A stretch of DNA of 64,000 nucleotides from an uncultured Desulfomonile sp. (GCA_903952205.1 CAJBEZ010000063.1:61799-125798), one strand, 5' to 3'. Positions 54,892 to 63,998 are shown, counted from the first letter of the stretch. Notes: a model not told the origin generated them from the sequence alone. A program made the numbers and translations.

Positions 54892-56667
54892 ATGACCGAA
54901 GTGGATTTTACCGTTGAAGTTTGTGGAATGGCCGGGGATGGAACGATAGCTGTCGGTGGCTTGATCAACGAAGCAATGTCACTTGGAGCATTCTCAGTCT
55001 TAGGATTTGATTCTTATCCGGCGGAAATCAGGGGGTTTGGTCGTTGTGTGACAAACTCCAGGATAGGTTCCAGTGAAATCGTGGCCTTGGGAGAGCAGGC
55101 CCATGCCCTGATTTCTCTTAATGACGAACAATCCCGGTCGCGGGTACCGTTTCTTGCTGAAGACTGCATGGTTTTTTTCGATAGCGCCCCCCCCACAAAA
55201 GTCACTGAGGATAAATCTTTACTATCGGTTCTCCCTCCCGGGGCGCAGATATTCGGAATACCCTTTGGAAATTTGGCCGTCAGCGCAGCCGGTTCGGCTC
55301 GGGGTCGAAACCTAACGGCCCTAGGAGGATTTGCCGCGGTTTGTGGAATCTCTCCAGACCTTTTTCGTGAAGTTATAGGAAAAAAGTTTGGCTCCAAGGG
55401 CGATCACATCGTTAGCGTTAACTTGAAGAGCTTTGATGCAGGGTATGAATACTCTAAATCGGTTTTTGCAAATCGTCTTGGTAATATTTTTTCGGACGTT
55501 GAATCAAATGCCGCATCTCCAAGGGTCATGTTGTCCGGAAACCAGGCAATTGGCATGGCGGCTATTGACGCCGGCTTGAAGTTGTATTTCGGATATCCTA
55601 TCACTCCGGCTACTCCCATAATGGAATATCTGGCCAAGTATTTACCCAAACAGGGTGGACGCGTGGTACAGATGGAGGACGAGATTTCGTCAATTGCAGC
55701 CGTACTTGGCGGTTTTTACGCCGGGGCCAGGGCCATGACAGCGACAAGTGGCCCCGGTTTCGCTCTTATGACTGAACTGATCACCCACGGTGTCATGGCT
55801 GAGATCCCCGCCGTAATAATTGACGCTCAAAGAGGTGGCCCATCTACAGGGTTGCCCACTAAAACAGAGCAGTCCGATCTCCACGCCGCTGTTTTCGGAG
55901 GCCCTGGAGACTCAGCGAGGATTGTGATTGCGCCAACTAATGTTTCGGAATGCTACTATTTTGTATTGAAGTCCTTTCAACTCGCGGAAAAATATCAAAC
56001 ACCGGTTATCATCCTGACTGATTTCTTTCTGGACAACAGGGTGGAAAACGTGGTTGCTCCTAAGGCCTCTGAGGAACAAAAGGCCTGCTCCAATGTTTTT
56101 CCTGAAGAGTCTTCAAAAGATAACTATCAACGATATCATTATTCTTCGTCTGGAATTTCACCGAGAGCCATACCAGGCATGGAGGGATTCAATTTCACGG
56201 CCACTGGATTGGAGCACACAGAAAAAGGGATTCCGGATTACTCGCCCGAAACCCATTCCCGTATGACGGAGAAACGCCACCAAAAACTTTTTAGCGCATT
56301 GGTTGATCTCAAAGAACCGGAAGAATTTTTGTCCGGCGATAGTCTGGACGTTGGCGTCATTGGTTGGGGATCCACTTTTGGTTCCATAGTCGAAGCGGTC
56401 CAAAGATTGAGGAAAAGTGGATTCAGCGTCGGAGCGCTCAAAATCTCGTCAATATTTCCATTGCATTCTGAAATTATCAGGAAATTTATGGCCAAGTCCA
56501 CAGTCGTCCTTATTCCTGAGCTTAATTATGAAGGACAACTTGCGAACCTTATAGGCCATCTTGATTCCAAGCCGGTTGAGCGCTTGAACTTAGTCACGGG
56601 GACCCCCATGCCAACATCCGTGATTCAGGAAAGGATATACCAACTGATGGAGGTACTGGCACAATGA
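54892..56667 (+). CDS. 2-oxoacid:acceptor oxidoreductase, gamma-alpha fusion subunit (set 1)
   Basis: Large subunit of a 2-oxoglutarate/2-oxoacid ferredoxin-type oxidoreductase, 591 aa. The N-terminal gamma domain (EVCGMAGDGTIAVGGLI, PAEIRGFGRCVTN) is fused to the alpha domain (SGNQAIGMAAIDAGL, YFGYPITPATPIMEYLA, ATSGPGFALMTELI, GGPSTGLPTKTEQSDL) and a transketolase-C-like end. It makes acyl-CoA, CO2 and reduced carrier from a 2-oxoacid and CoA; the substrate cannot be told. Abuts the FAD gene and overlaps the beta gene by 4 bases. Confidence 0.92.
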   Translation: MTEVDFTVEVCGMAGDGTIAVGGLINEAMSLGAFSVLGFDSYPAEIRGFGRCVTNSRIGSSEIVALGEQAHALISLNDEQSRSRVPFLAEDCMVFFDSAPPTKVTEDKSLLSVLPPGAQIFGIPFGNLAVSAAGSARGRNLTALGGFAAVCGISPDLFREVIGKKFGSKGDHIVSVNLKSFDAGYEYSKSVFANRLGNIFSDVESNAASPRVMLSGNQAIGMAAIDAGLKLYFGYPITPATPIMEYLAKYLPKQGGRVVQMEDEISSIAAVLGGFYAGARAMTATSGPGFALMTELITHGVMAEIPAVIIDAQRGGPSTGLPTKTEQSDLHAAVFGGPGDSARIVIAPTNVSECYYFVLKSFQLAEKYQTPVIILTDFFLDNRVENVVAPKASEEQKACSNVFPEESSKDNYQRYHYSSSGISPRAIPGMEGFNFTATGLEHTEKGIPDYSPETHSRMTEKRHQKLFSALVDLKEPEEFLSGDSLDVGVIGWGSTFGSIVEAVQRLRKSGFSVGALKISSIFPLHSEIIRKFMAKSTVVLIPELNYEGQLANLIGHLDSKPVERLNLVTGTPMPTSVIQERIYQLMEVLAQ

Positions 56668-57470
56668 AAACTCCTGCTAGAGTCTTGGTAGAGCAGGTTC
56701 GCAACATCAGGGAATCCGGTCGGTTTGCAGCGAGGTCAAATGCCCTCCCCACGTGGTGTCCAGGCTGTGGATATTTCGGAATTCATCAAGGATTGAGCGA
56801 CTGCATCGCCGAACTCGGACTCTCCCTTCATGATGTGGTCACAGTGTCAGGTATCGGATGCGCAGGACGGTACGCTTTCTTCTCAAGCACTTATGGACTC
56901 CACATGGTGCATGGCAGGACCCTACCCACCGCAACAGGAATCAAACTTGCCAACCCTCGACTCACCGTGTTCGCAATTGGTGGTGACGGTGATGGACTTG
57001 CCATAGGGGCCGCCCATTTCCCTCATATTGCTCGAAGAAATATCAATGTGAATTATCTACTTTTTGATAATTCCATTTATGGCCTTACAAAAGGCCAACC
57101 CTCGCCTACTTCTCCTGTTGGTTCCAAAACAAAGGCCAGTCCTTATGGGACCCTTGATAGTCCATTGAACGCCACTCTCATGGCGTTGACCTATGGGGCC
57201 TCATTTGTCGCCAGACTTTTCGCTGGTGACCCGAAAGGGATAACAAAAGCTCTGATAGAAGGTATCAAAAATCCAGGATTTTCAATTTTTCATATATATA
57301 CATCGTGTGTCACATTCGATAAAACCTTCAAGACCTGGACTAATCTGAAGAAGTGGGTACACCCATTGCCCAAGGGTTACGATCCTACGGACATGCGCAA
57401 GGCTTTTGATGAAGTTCTGAGTGATGATTTTAGCATGGGAATTATTTACAACAGAGGAGAGCAATTATAG
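56664..57470 (+). CDS. 2-oxoacid:acceptor oxidoreductase, beta subunit (set 1)
   Basis: TPP-binding subunit, 268 aa. Cys ligands of the single [4Fe-4S] cluster are all present: TWCPGCGYFGIHQ, SGIGCAGRYA and YTSCVTFD. TPP motif GGDGDGLAIGAAHFPH through FDNSIYGLTKGQPSPTS. It overlaps the alpha gene by 4 bases and ends the operon. Confidence 0.93.
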   Translation: MKTPARVLVEQVRNIRESGRFAARSNALPTWCPGCGYFGIHQGLSDCIAELGLSLHDVVTVSGIGCAGRYAFFSSTYGLHMVHGRTLPTATGIKLANPRLTVFAIGGDGDGLAIGAAHFPHIARRNINVNYLLFDNSIYGLTKGQPSPTSPVGSKTKASPYGTLDSPLNATLMALTYGASFVARLFAGDPKGITKALIEGIKNPGFSIFHIYTSCVTFDKTFKTWTNLKKWVHPLPKGYDPTDMRKAFDEVLSDDFSMGIIYNRGEQL

Positions 57471-57896
57471 ATCCCTTCACGTTTAAAAGTCTTTTGATTC
57501 AAAGTTTGTTTTCTTTCCACGCCAATCTCCGGAAGTAGCATGTTCCAATCACATAAAATTTGTATTTCGCGTTTTATACGCGTTATATGGGTCCATCATA
57601 AATAAGCGCGCCTAGATACCGCAATTATATTCGCTAAATAAATAGTTGCCGCGAAATACGTTCAAATAAATCAAAAATATTTTGATGTTGGGATCAATAA
57701 TTTCTTGACTAGGCGCGAATGGGATGATAGGAGCCCTCAACAAGGAAATTAACGCTCCAAAAGACCAGCGCAAGAGCGCTCTTAGGCGTTGAGTCTTGGT
57801 CTGGTATATATGGAGATTATACCATTTCCTCTTTCTTGAGTTTTCTATACGAACAAAGTTTTTTTAACTTTTTGGGTTAAGTTAAAGGAGTTAGAC
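57471..57896. other. Structured gene-free spacer before a small hypothetical gene
   Basis: 426 bases. The palindrome AAGAGCGCTCTT at 57772-57783 sits inside a weaker pair AGACCA (57762-57767) / TGGTCT (57797-57802), a plausible composite stem. A TTGACT at 57705 could be part of a promoter, with an ill-matched -10. Just before the next gene's ribosome-binding site, TTAACTT (57864-57870) pairs with AAGTTAA (57879-57885). A regulated leader is possible. Confidence 0.45.
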
Positions 57897-58322
57897 ATGC
57901 CTCAATGCTCGTCCCGCGCCCTGGCAGAGAACCTTTCAGATGTATCTGAGTTCAACAGTAATTACAAATACTTGAAGAGACTAATTCAAAATCTTAAGGT
58001 TGAAAACAGCGACTCTATCAAGAAAGAGCTCTTTGGTGATTCGGAACAGGCGAGAACTCTGAATAAGAAGGACATGAAACAGCTCTTCAAATTTTTGAGA
58101 AAAATTGAGCATCATTACGAAGAACTGTCTAATCCGCCTATTCCTATTGAGTTAGAGAAATCAATACGGAGTCGATCCAGAGAGAAGTGGTTACCGTGGG
58201 AATTTGAAGCCATACAGAAGATTGATGATTGGCAAAAAGAGCTAGAGGAGAAAAAGGGAAAAGCCAAATCACTCCTTGAGTCAACTTTGGACAAGGCTCG
58301 CCGAGGGGAAAAACTGGATTAA
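57897..58322 (+). CDS. Helical protein of unknown function between the two oxidoreductases
   Basis: 141 aa, ATG preceded by AAAGGAG with a 6-base spacer. Very charged and helical (NYKYLKRLIQNLKVENSDS, MKQLFKFLRKIEHHYEELSN, WQKELEEKKGKAKSLLE); likely a coiled coil or helical bundle. Three Cys near the start only. No recognised family. Isolated by long spacers from both oxidoreductase sets. Confidence 0.65.
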   Translation: MPQCSSRALAENLSDVSEFNSNYKYLKRLIQNLKVENSDSIKKELFGDSEQARTLNKKDMKQLFKFLRKIEHHYEELSNPPIPIELEKSIRSRSREKWLPWEFEAIQKIDDWQKELEEKKGKAKSLLESTLDKARRGEKLD

Positions 58323-58750
58323 GGTCCTCAATTACTTGGCGCATTTTCATAGAGAATGTCAAACTCCGGTTTGGGTCGAGTCGCTACTCATGAAACGCTT
58401 GGTTCCGTATGGTTAAGAGGATCCTTTAACATAACCGCTGATTGGTGGATTTGATCGATCATCACCTTTAAGGTTTTAATTCCATTGTGACAATGCCAAA
58501 AAACTGGTCCATAAATCCAGTTTTTGGGCATTGTAGATCATATATCATCCGAGCCGAACGCCAACATTTCTCCATTCCGACATCGACTCTCAAATACTTT
58601 GGGGAATTTTCCCATTCAATCGAACCAATAGCGTGCCTGTTTGCCTAATATTCTTGACTGGGATCGATAGGCGCATTAAGTTCTCTCTCAGAAAATAGAC
58701 TCCCTCAAACATCGCCTTTTATACGCATAGACGCTTGTTTGGAAACCTTC
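58323..58750. other. Gene-free spacer with a long hairpin
   Basis: 428 bases without a gene. 58490-58507 pairs with 58517-58534 over 18 positions with one mismatch and a 9-base loop; this may terminate the preceding gene. The remainder should contain the promoter of the second oxidoreductase pair. Confidence 0.5.
58490..58534. terminator. 18-bp hairpin (17 of 18 paired)
   Basis: Left arm starts ACAATGCC and right arm ends GGCATTGT; the loop is 9 bases. No T run follows on the plus strand, so intrinsic termination is uncertain. Confidence 0.5.
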
Positions 58751-60457
58751 ATGGAAAAACTAGATTTAAATGTTGTAATTGCGGGAGAAGCCGGTCAAGG
58801 ACTGGTTACTCTGTCCCAAATCCTGACAAAAACCCTGGTTAGAGCCGGATATTACATTGTTGTTACGCAGAGCTATCAGTCACGCATAAGAGGTGGGCAC
58901 AATTCCTATGCCCTGAGGATTTCTCACAGAGAAGTTGTTGCTCCTACTGAGGCTCTAGACCTATTGGTAGCGCTGGATCAAAACTCGATCAACCTTTATT
59001 TGCCTGAACTATCGGATCATGGGTTCATCTTGGTTGATGAAAAGGTCTCTTCCACGGTTCATTCCCGGGTTATTCGAGCTCCTTTGGCGGATCTTGCCGA
59101 TGACAAATTTAGCAACAGTACCGCACTTGGGATGGTAGCCTCTCTTCTAGGACTTCACAAAGACAGCGTCACAAGAACTTTGAGGGAGTTCTTTGACAAG
59201 CATGCCCCTGGAACATCCGATCACAACGCTGAATCCTTAGCGGCCGGTTACGATTGGATCTTGAATTACCCTGTAAAATTCCCAAAGCTGCATCCATCTA
59301 CTCTTCCTGAGGGAAGATTGACTCTCAACGGAAATGAAGCCATAGCGCTAGGTTCTATATCCGCCGGGATGAAATTTTTCGCATTCTATCCAATGACACC
59401 AGCTACTTCTATCGCTACAACCCTGGCGGGACATGCAGCTCAAATGGAGTTTGTAATTGAACAAGCGGAGGACGAAATATCGGCGGTTAATATGGCGGTT
59501 GGCGCTTCCTTCACCGGTGCCCCGGCTATGGTGGCGACGTCCGGAGGTGGATTCGCGCTCATGACGGAAACCGTGAGCCTAGCCGGCATGACAGAAACTC
59601 CAGTTGTAATAGTTGTAGCTCAAAGACCTGGCCCTTCAACCGGATTACCTACTCGGACCGAACAGAGTGATCTGGAGTTTGTTTTGCATTCTGGACACGG
59701 CGAGTTTCCCAGAGCCATTTTTACGCCGGGAGATGTGGAGCAATGCTTCCATCTTACGATAAAGGCTTTTCAAGTAGCTCAAAAGTATAATACCCCTGTT
59801 TTTTTACTTACTGATCAGTTTCTGGCTGATTCCTACCGTTCAGTCGGCCCTTTTGACCTAGGGCAGTTGTCGCCATTGAATCCTTGCCTCGATTCGTGCG
59901 TATCAGCCAATCCGCACTTGACCTATCTCTTGACGGAGTCGGGGATTTCACCACGAATTTTTCCCGGAATGGCGAGCCAATGCGTCAGGGCCTCAAGTTC
60001 CTCGGAACTTGTAATCGCTGACAGCGATGAGCACACTCAGGATGGCCACCTTACAGAAGATTTATCGGTTAGGATATCCATGGTTGAAAAGAGATTGAGG
60101 AAAATTGACGGCCTCAAGTCTGAAGTTGTCGGGCCCGAATTTATAGGCACCGCTGGACCAGAAACACTTTTTGTGAGTTGGGGATCCAGCCGTGGCTCTG
60201 TAATTGAAGCTGCTGACATCCTTGCTGGAAGGGGACGGAGCGTCGCGACCCTGAACTTCTTACAGGTTTGGCCCCTTATTCCTGAAAATTTTGTTTCAAT
60301 TCTTGAAGCGGCGAAAGACGTAGTGGCGGTTGAGGGAAATGCAACTGGCCAATTTGCAAGGTTGATCAGAAGAGAGACCGGATTTCACATAAAAAAAGTC
60401 ATTCATCGTTTTGACGGTCTCCCAATTACTCCGAAATACATACTGGATAGAATCTGA
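58751..60457 (+). CDS. 2-oxoacid:acceptor oxidoreductase, gamma-alpha fusion subunit (set 2)
   Basis: About 568 aa from ATG 58751 (a TTG 4 codons earlier is possible). Same domain order as the subunit at 54892: gamma domain (VVIAGEAGQGLVTLSQIL, YQSRIRGGHNSYALRIS) then alpha (NGNEAIALGSISAGMKFFA, YPMTPATSIATTLAG, ATSGGGFALMTETVSL, PGPSTGLPTRTEQSDLEF). It is a diverged paralogue, so a different 2-oxoacid is likely. No flavoprotein gene accompanies it, so it may use ferredoxin only. beta gene follows after 21 bases. Confidence 0.92.
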   Translation: MEKLDLNVVIAGEAGQGLVTLSQILTKTLVRAGYYIVVTQSYQSRIRGGHNSYALRISHREVVAPTEALDLLVALDQNSINLYLPELSDHGFILVDEKVSSTVHSRVIRAPLADLADDKFSNSTALGMVASLLGLHKDSVTRTLREFFDKHAPGTSDHNAESLAAGYDWILNYPVKFPKLHPSTLPEGRLTLNGNEAIALGSISAGMKFFAFYPMTPATSIATTLAGHAAQMEFVIEQAEDEISAVNMAVGASFTGAPAMVATSGGGFALMTETVSLAGMTETPVVIVVAQRPGPSTGLPTRTEQSDLEFVLHSGHGEFPRAIFTPGDVEQCFHLTIKAFQVAQKYNTPVFLLTDQFLADSYRSVGPFDLGQLSPLNPCLDSCVSANPHLTYLLTESGISPRIFPGMASQCVRASSSSELVIADSDEHTQDGHLTEDLSVRISMVEKRLRKIDGLKSEVVGPEFIGTAGPETLFVSWGSSRGSVIEAADILAGRGRSVATLNFLQVWPLIPENFVSILEAAKDVVAVEGNATGQFARLIRRETGFHIKKVIHRFDGLPITPKYILDRI

Positions 60458-60478
60458 ACAAATGGAGACAAGCGCAAC

Positions 60479-61330
60479 ATGGTAAACATAGCGGAATATG
60501 GCGACTATGAAACGGCTTGGTGTCCCGGATGTGGAAATCATTCCATTCTATTGGCTCTGAAAAATGCTCTCGTAGCCACTGGATTGGAGCCCTATAATGT
60601 TCTCTTCATCTCCGGAATTGGTCAGGCCGCTAAGGCGCCCCACTATCTCAATTCGAATCTATTCAATGGTCTCCATGGCCGATCACTACCTGTCGCTACA
60701 GGAGCTAAACTGTCCAATACTGAACTTACGGTAATAGTGGAAAGCGGAGACGGCTGCAACTATGGTGAAGGAGGCAATCATTTTCTCGCTGCAATAAGAA
60801 GAAATCTGAACATTACGCTTATCGTGCATGATAACCAAGTTTACGGACTGACCAAAGGCCAGGCGAGTCCCACATCTGAACAGGGATTCGTTACAAAGAA
60901 TCAGCCGGAAGGTGTTTTCTCGCAACCTTTCAACCCAGTTGAAATAGCTGTTGCAATGAATGCGAGTTTTGTGGCCCGTGGGTTTTCAGGCAAACCAGAT
61001 CACCTGTCTACGCTGATACAATCCGCTATTCAACACCGTGGTTTCTCTCTTGTAGATGTTCTTCAACCGTGCGTATCTTTTAACAAGGTGAATACTTTCG
61101 GATGGTACAACCAACGTTGTTACATCATTGAGGATGACTACGACTCGACTAATCGAGACATGGCTTTAAGAAAAGCTTCTGAGTGGGGCGACAGAATTCC
61201 ATTAGGAATCATATATCAAAATCGGAGATCAGTATTTGAGGACCGATTTCCGTTTCTTGGCAATGGACCACTTGCAAAAAGCCCTGTAGAGGTTGATCGC
61301 GTTTCTCAATTGTTCGATTGCTACCGATAG
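60479..61330 (+). CDS. 2-oxoacid:acceptor oxidoreductase, beta subunit (set 2), one Cys ligand replaced
   Basis: TPP-binding subunit, 283 aa. TWxx motif AWCPGCGNHSILLAL and the late Cys in LQPCVSFNK are present, but where set 1 reads SGIGCAGR this protein reads SGIGQAAKAPHYLN, so one of the usual four cluster Cys is Gln. TPP site ESGDGCNYGEGGNHFL and HDNQVYGLTKGQASPTS are intact. Cluster binding may be changed, or this is a known Gln-bearing subfamily. Confidence 0.9.
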   Translation: MVNIAEYGDYETAWCPGCGNHSILLALKNALVATGLEPYNVLFISGIGQAAKAPHYLNSNLFNGLHGRSLPVATGAKLSNTELTVIVESGDGCNYGEGGNHFLAAIRRNLNITLIVHDNQVYGLTKGQASPTSEQGFVTKNQPEGVFSQPFNPVEIAVAMNASFVARGFSGKPDHLSTLIQSAIQHRGFSLVDVLQPCVSFNKVNTFGWYNQRCYIIEDDYDSTNRDMALRKASEWGDRIPLGIIYQNRRSVFEDRFPFLGNGPLAKSPVEVDRVSQLFDCYR

Positions 61331-61435
61331 CGGTAATTTTGAGTCTTTCCCCACATTGGGCTTCTTAATCAATTATGTTTCCTAATACTTAGCCCTGTTT
61401 CTATCAATCGTAGGTCAGATATTTTTGGCGCAGTT

Positions 61436-62443
61436 ATGAATTCAAACTTTTATGGATCTTTGGTTCTTGCTGGAGACATCGGAGCAACCAAGACCAATCT
61501 GGGAATTTTTGAGACGTCAGGATCCTCCATCAAGCTTCTCAAATTTGACGGTTTTCCGAGTCAATCATTTAAAAATCTGGGTCAAATCATATCGGCATTC
61601 CTGCATGAAGGACAATATGAAATCGGTTCCGCATGTTTTGGTCTTCCCGGACCTGTAACAGGGAAATCAGTCAGGGCCACAAACCTGGATTGGGAAGTAA
61701 ACGCAGACAGTCTGAAAGAACAATTCGGATTCGGCACAGCAACATTGGTTAATGACCTTGTCGCGACATCAATGGCGGTAACTCTGTTGAAAGAAAACGA
61801 ACTCGAAGTCTTAAATCCGGGTGTTCAGGATACCATGGGGACCGTGGCTGTCATCGCTCCTGGAACGGGGCTCGGCATGGCTCTTCTGGCAAATTTCAAG
61901 GGATCGCTGGTACCTATATCCTCGGAAGGAGGACACGCGACTTTTGCGCCCAGTGACGCTATCCAAGCTGAATTATCGGAATATTTATGGAGACAAGGAG
62001 GATATGTGGAAATTGAGAGCGTCGCGTCGGGTCCTGGTCTCGTAACAATTTATGACTGGCTCAGAAAAAAAGCCGGCGAGTCATCGGATGATCCAACAAA
62101 CCAGGGTAAAGGATCGGATAGAGCTGCGGCGATTTCAAAACTCGGGCTGTCGAGGACAAATCACCTTTGTGAAAAGGCCATAGACATATTTGTTTCGATC
62201 CTGGGATCCGTGGCCGGAAATATTGCCCTCACCGCCTTAACTACAGGAGGGATCTTTCTAGGGGGAGGAATATGTCCAAAGGTTCTTCCTAAATTGCAAG
62301 GCGCTATATTCATGAAATATTTCTCTAACAAAGGAAAGTTCAGGAGTCTTCTTGAGACGATACCCGTGACGGTAATCCTCAATGACAAGGCAGCCCTCAT
62401 CGGCGCAGCTCGCCTAGCAGTTGAGGCAAGGCAGACGACGTGA
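61436..62443 (+). CDS. glk: Glucokinase
   Basis: ATP-dependent glucose phosphorylation. 335 aa of the bacterial Glk family: LAGDIGATKTNLGIFE (phosphate-1 motif), LPGPVTGKSVRATNLDW, NDLVATSMAV with the catalytic Asp, VIAPGTGLGMALL and SEGGHATFAPSD, with GGIFLGGGICPKVL near the end. An internal Ser/Asp insert (residues about 215-230) is unusual. 105 bases after the oxidoreductase pair. Confidence 0.9.
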   Translation: MNSNFYGSLVLAGDIGATKTNLGIFETSGSSIKLLKFDGFPSQSFKNLGQIISAFLHEGQYEIGSACFGLPGPVTGKSVRATNLDWEVNADSLKEQFGFGTATLVNDLVATSMAVTLLKENELEVLNPGVQDTMGTVAVIAPGTGLGMALLANFKGSLVPISSEGGHATFAPSDAIQAELSEYLWRQGGYVEIESVASGPGLVTIYDWLRKKAGESSDDPTNQGKGSDRAAAISKLGLSRTNHLCEKAIDIFVSILGSVAGNIALTALTTGGIFLGGGICPKVLPKLQGAIFMKYFSNKGKFRSLLETIPVTVILNDKAALIGAARLAVEARQTT

Positions 62444-62496
62444 CCATCACATAGTTTTTTTTGAACACAGTCGCAGTTGGGGAGTTCAGGATTTTG

Positions 62497-62817
62497 ATGG
62501 AAAGATCACTCATTCAAAAGGCTGCCGAAATTATTCATGCGGCTAGGAAAATAGTTGTCTTTACTGGCGCAGGGATCTCAACCGAGTCCGGAATACCTGA
62601 TTTTCGATCTCCGGGAGGGGTTTGGTCCCGATACAACCAGGATGACCTGACTTACCAGAAATTCAGATCTCACGAGAAATATCGCAAGCTTTACTGGGCT
62701 TATGATCAGGCCCGATATCCTGCAATGCGAGACGCCATCCCTAACGACGCCCATGAGGCCATAGTTGAAATTGAAAAGACCGGAAGGCTCCTAGCCTTGA
62801 TCACCCAGAATATATAG
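62497..62817 (+). pseudogene. Sirtuin (Sir2-type NAD-dependent deacylase), truncated by an IS element
   Basis: N-terminal third of a Sir2 family protein: VFTGAGISTESGIPDFRSPGGVW provides the NAD-binding motif, then ALITQNI where intact proteins continue into D-x-L-H-x-x-A-G and the catalytic His. The IS630-family insertion at 62815 adds a stop (TAG) after the last Sir2 codon. Start at 62497 has AGGA 5 bases upstream. About 105 aa of a roughly 250-aa protein remain, without the catalytic His, so it is inactive. The rest presumably lies beyond the window. Confidence 0.88.
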
Positions 62818-62828
62818 TGATACGCAAT
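62815..62828. repeat. Left terminal inverted repeat of the IS630-family element
   Basis: Reads TAGTGATACGCAAT; the right end in reverse complement begins TAGTGCCGCGCAGT. Shared: the TAGTG start and the CGCA block. Confidence 0.65.
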
Positions 62829-62839
62829 GAAACTAGGTC

Positions 62840-63349
62840 CTAAGCGAAAGATTCCAGGACGCTTCTCAATGATGCGGGATTGCCCTGAAATCGGTTGAAT
62901 CTTCTGAAAAGTCTTTCTTTGAGTTCACTCAAGGTTTTAAAGAACCGATTGTGTGTGGTTTTTCTTCTGGTTTCCTTCCAGACATATTCGGCCGCATTGA
63001 ACTTTGGCGAGTACGGGGGCAGGTAGTGAAGTTCAATGCGATCTTCCTTACCATTGAGCCACTTCCTTACTTCTGGACCCTTGTGGTACTTGGCGTTGTC
63101 CAGGATCAAGTGTATCTTCTGTTTCTTGTATCTGGAGATAAGTTGATCAAGAAAGCTTAGGAAAGTCTTGGTGTTGAACCAGTTGACGAACCGGAAGTGA
63201 AATTTGGGATCATTGCCGACTGTAACCGCTCCCATCACCTTCAAGGATTTCCTTGTGGGTGGAGTCTTCACGACACATCCAACGCCTTTCAAGGCCCAAT
63301 GTCGAAAAATAGAACCCGCTTGTTTGAAGCTTACTTCATCTTGATACAT
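62840..63349 (-). CDS. IS630-family transposase, DDE domain part (OrfB)
   Basis: Catalytic part of the transposase, 169 aa as an isolated frame. The acidic triad is visible: MYQDEVSFKQAG, HLILDNAKYHKGPEV and YSPKFNAAEYVWKETRR. It is in the -1 frame relative to OrfA; the upstream continuation in this frame reads KDKGILMYQDEV, showing that the true product is a frameshift fusion with OrfA rather than a separate protein. Confidence 0.88.
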   Translation of the reverse strand: MYQDEVSFKQAGSIFRHWALKGVGCVVKTPPTRKSLKVMGAVTVGNDPKFHFRFVNWFNTKTFLSFLDQLISRYKKQKIHLILDNAKYHKGPEVRKWLNGKEDRIELHYLPPYSPKFNAAEYVWKETRRKTTHNRFFKTLSELKERLFRRFNRFQGNPASLRSVLESFA

Positions 63350-63903
63350 CAGAATGCCTTTGTCCTTTTCGACTTTTTTTTAATCTCAGGCAGTTCTTCT
63401 TCAAGCCATGTGGCCTGACGTTTCTCGTCGGCTTTGGATAGTTCCTGTCTCGGATATTGAATAGAAAAACCCAACTCATGTAGAACTCTGCGAATCTGAG
63501 ATGGGCTATATGCGATTCCGAAACGCCGTTTGACCAACTCTGCAATGATCGGGGAGGTCCAGACCCCAGTATCCAACCCACTGTTTTCAGGACCTTGTCG
63601 AACCATAATGGCAAGTTCGCGTTTCTGCTCCAGACTTAATCTCGGCTTTTTCCCCTGATATGGCCCTCGCACAAGCAAGCCAGTTACGCCTAAATCCCTA
63701 TACCTTTTTATCCATCGCTCTACAGTACTCCGGGCCACCTCAAGAATTTGACCAACTTGAGCAAGCGTCTTGCCTTCGTGAACCAGTAAAATAGATCTCA
63801 GCCGAACCCTTGAATCAAGATCTTTCCTTTTCTTGGCAAGATAGCGGTGCTGAATAATGTGATTGTACTCTTCGATATCAAGTCTCAAACCACACTTGGG
63901 CAT
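63349..63903 (-). CDS. IS630-family transposase, DNA-binding part (OrfA)
   Basis: 184 aa with the helix-turn-helix typical of IS630 transposases: RVRLRSILLVHEGKTLAQVG, then ILEVARSTVERWIKRYRDLG and a second wHTH region with GIAYSPSQIRRVLHELGFS. Near its end eight consecutive A residues (minus strand, about 63374-63381) precede GTC, a slippery site for -1 frameshifting into OrfB. Its stop overlaps the OrfB start. Confidence 0.88.
   Translation of the reverse strand: MPKCGLRLDIEEYNHIIQHRYLAKKRKDLDSRVRLRSILLVHEGKTLAQVGQILEVARSTVERWIKRYRDLGVTGLLVRGPYQGKKPRLSLEQKRELAIMVRQGPENSGLDTGVWTSPIIAELVKRRFGIAYSPSQIRRVLHELGFSIQYPRQELSKADEKRQATWLEEELPEIKKKSKRTKAF
63371..63384 (-). promoter_or_regulatory. Probable -1 programmed frameshift site in the transposase
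   Basis: On the minus strand ATT is followed by eight A and GTC. Reading ATT AAA AAA AAG in OrfA and slipping back one base gives GTC GAA AAG and joins OrfB, restoring a continuous transposase. Confidence 0.7.
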
Positions 63904-63984
63904 TTATCTTCCCTCCCTTCAGGTGTTGGAAGGGACATACCAAATTATTCGACAAAAGTCGCGTCTTTTGTTGAACCTATTCCG

Positions 63985-63998
63985 ACTGCGCGGCACTA
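63985..63998. repeat. Right terminal inverted repeat of the IS630-family element
   Basis: Reads ACTGCGCGGCACTA, imperfect reverse complement of the left end, followed by TA at 63999-64000. Confidence 0.65.

Larger units (their letters stand above)
62815..63998 (-). mobile_element. IS630-family insertion sequence (IS630/Tc1/mariner superfamily)
   Basis: The element spans about 1184 bp. Both ends start TAGTG...CGCA (62815 onwards; reverse complement of the right end to 63998), imperfect terminal inverted repeats, and it is flanked by TA (62813-62814 and 63999-64000), the target duplication typical of the family. It carries a transposase split over two overlapping frames and has disrupted the sirtuin gene. 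The right end coincides with the last base of the window, consistent with a contig break at a repeated element. Confidence 0.88.

Noticed and set aside
62840..63903. Transposase as a broken, frameshifted gene
   Set aside because: An A8 slip site lies just before the frame change and the -1 frame continues smoothly into the DDE domain, as in functional IS630-type elements.
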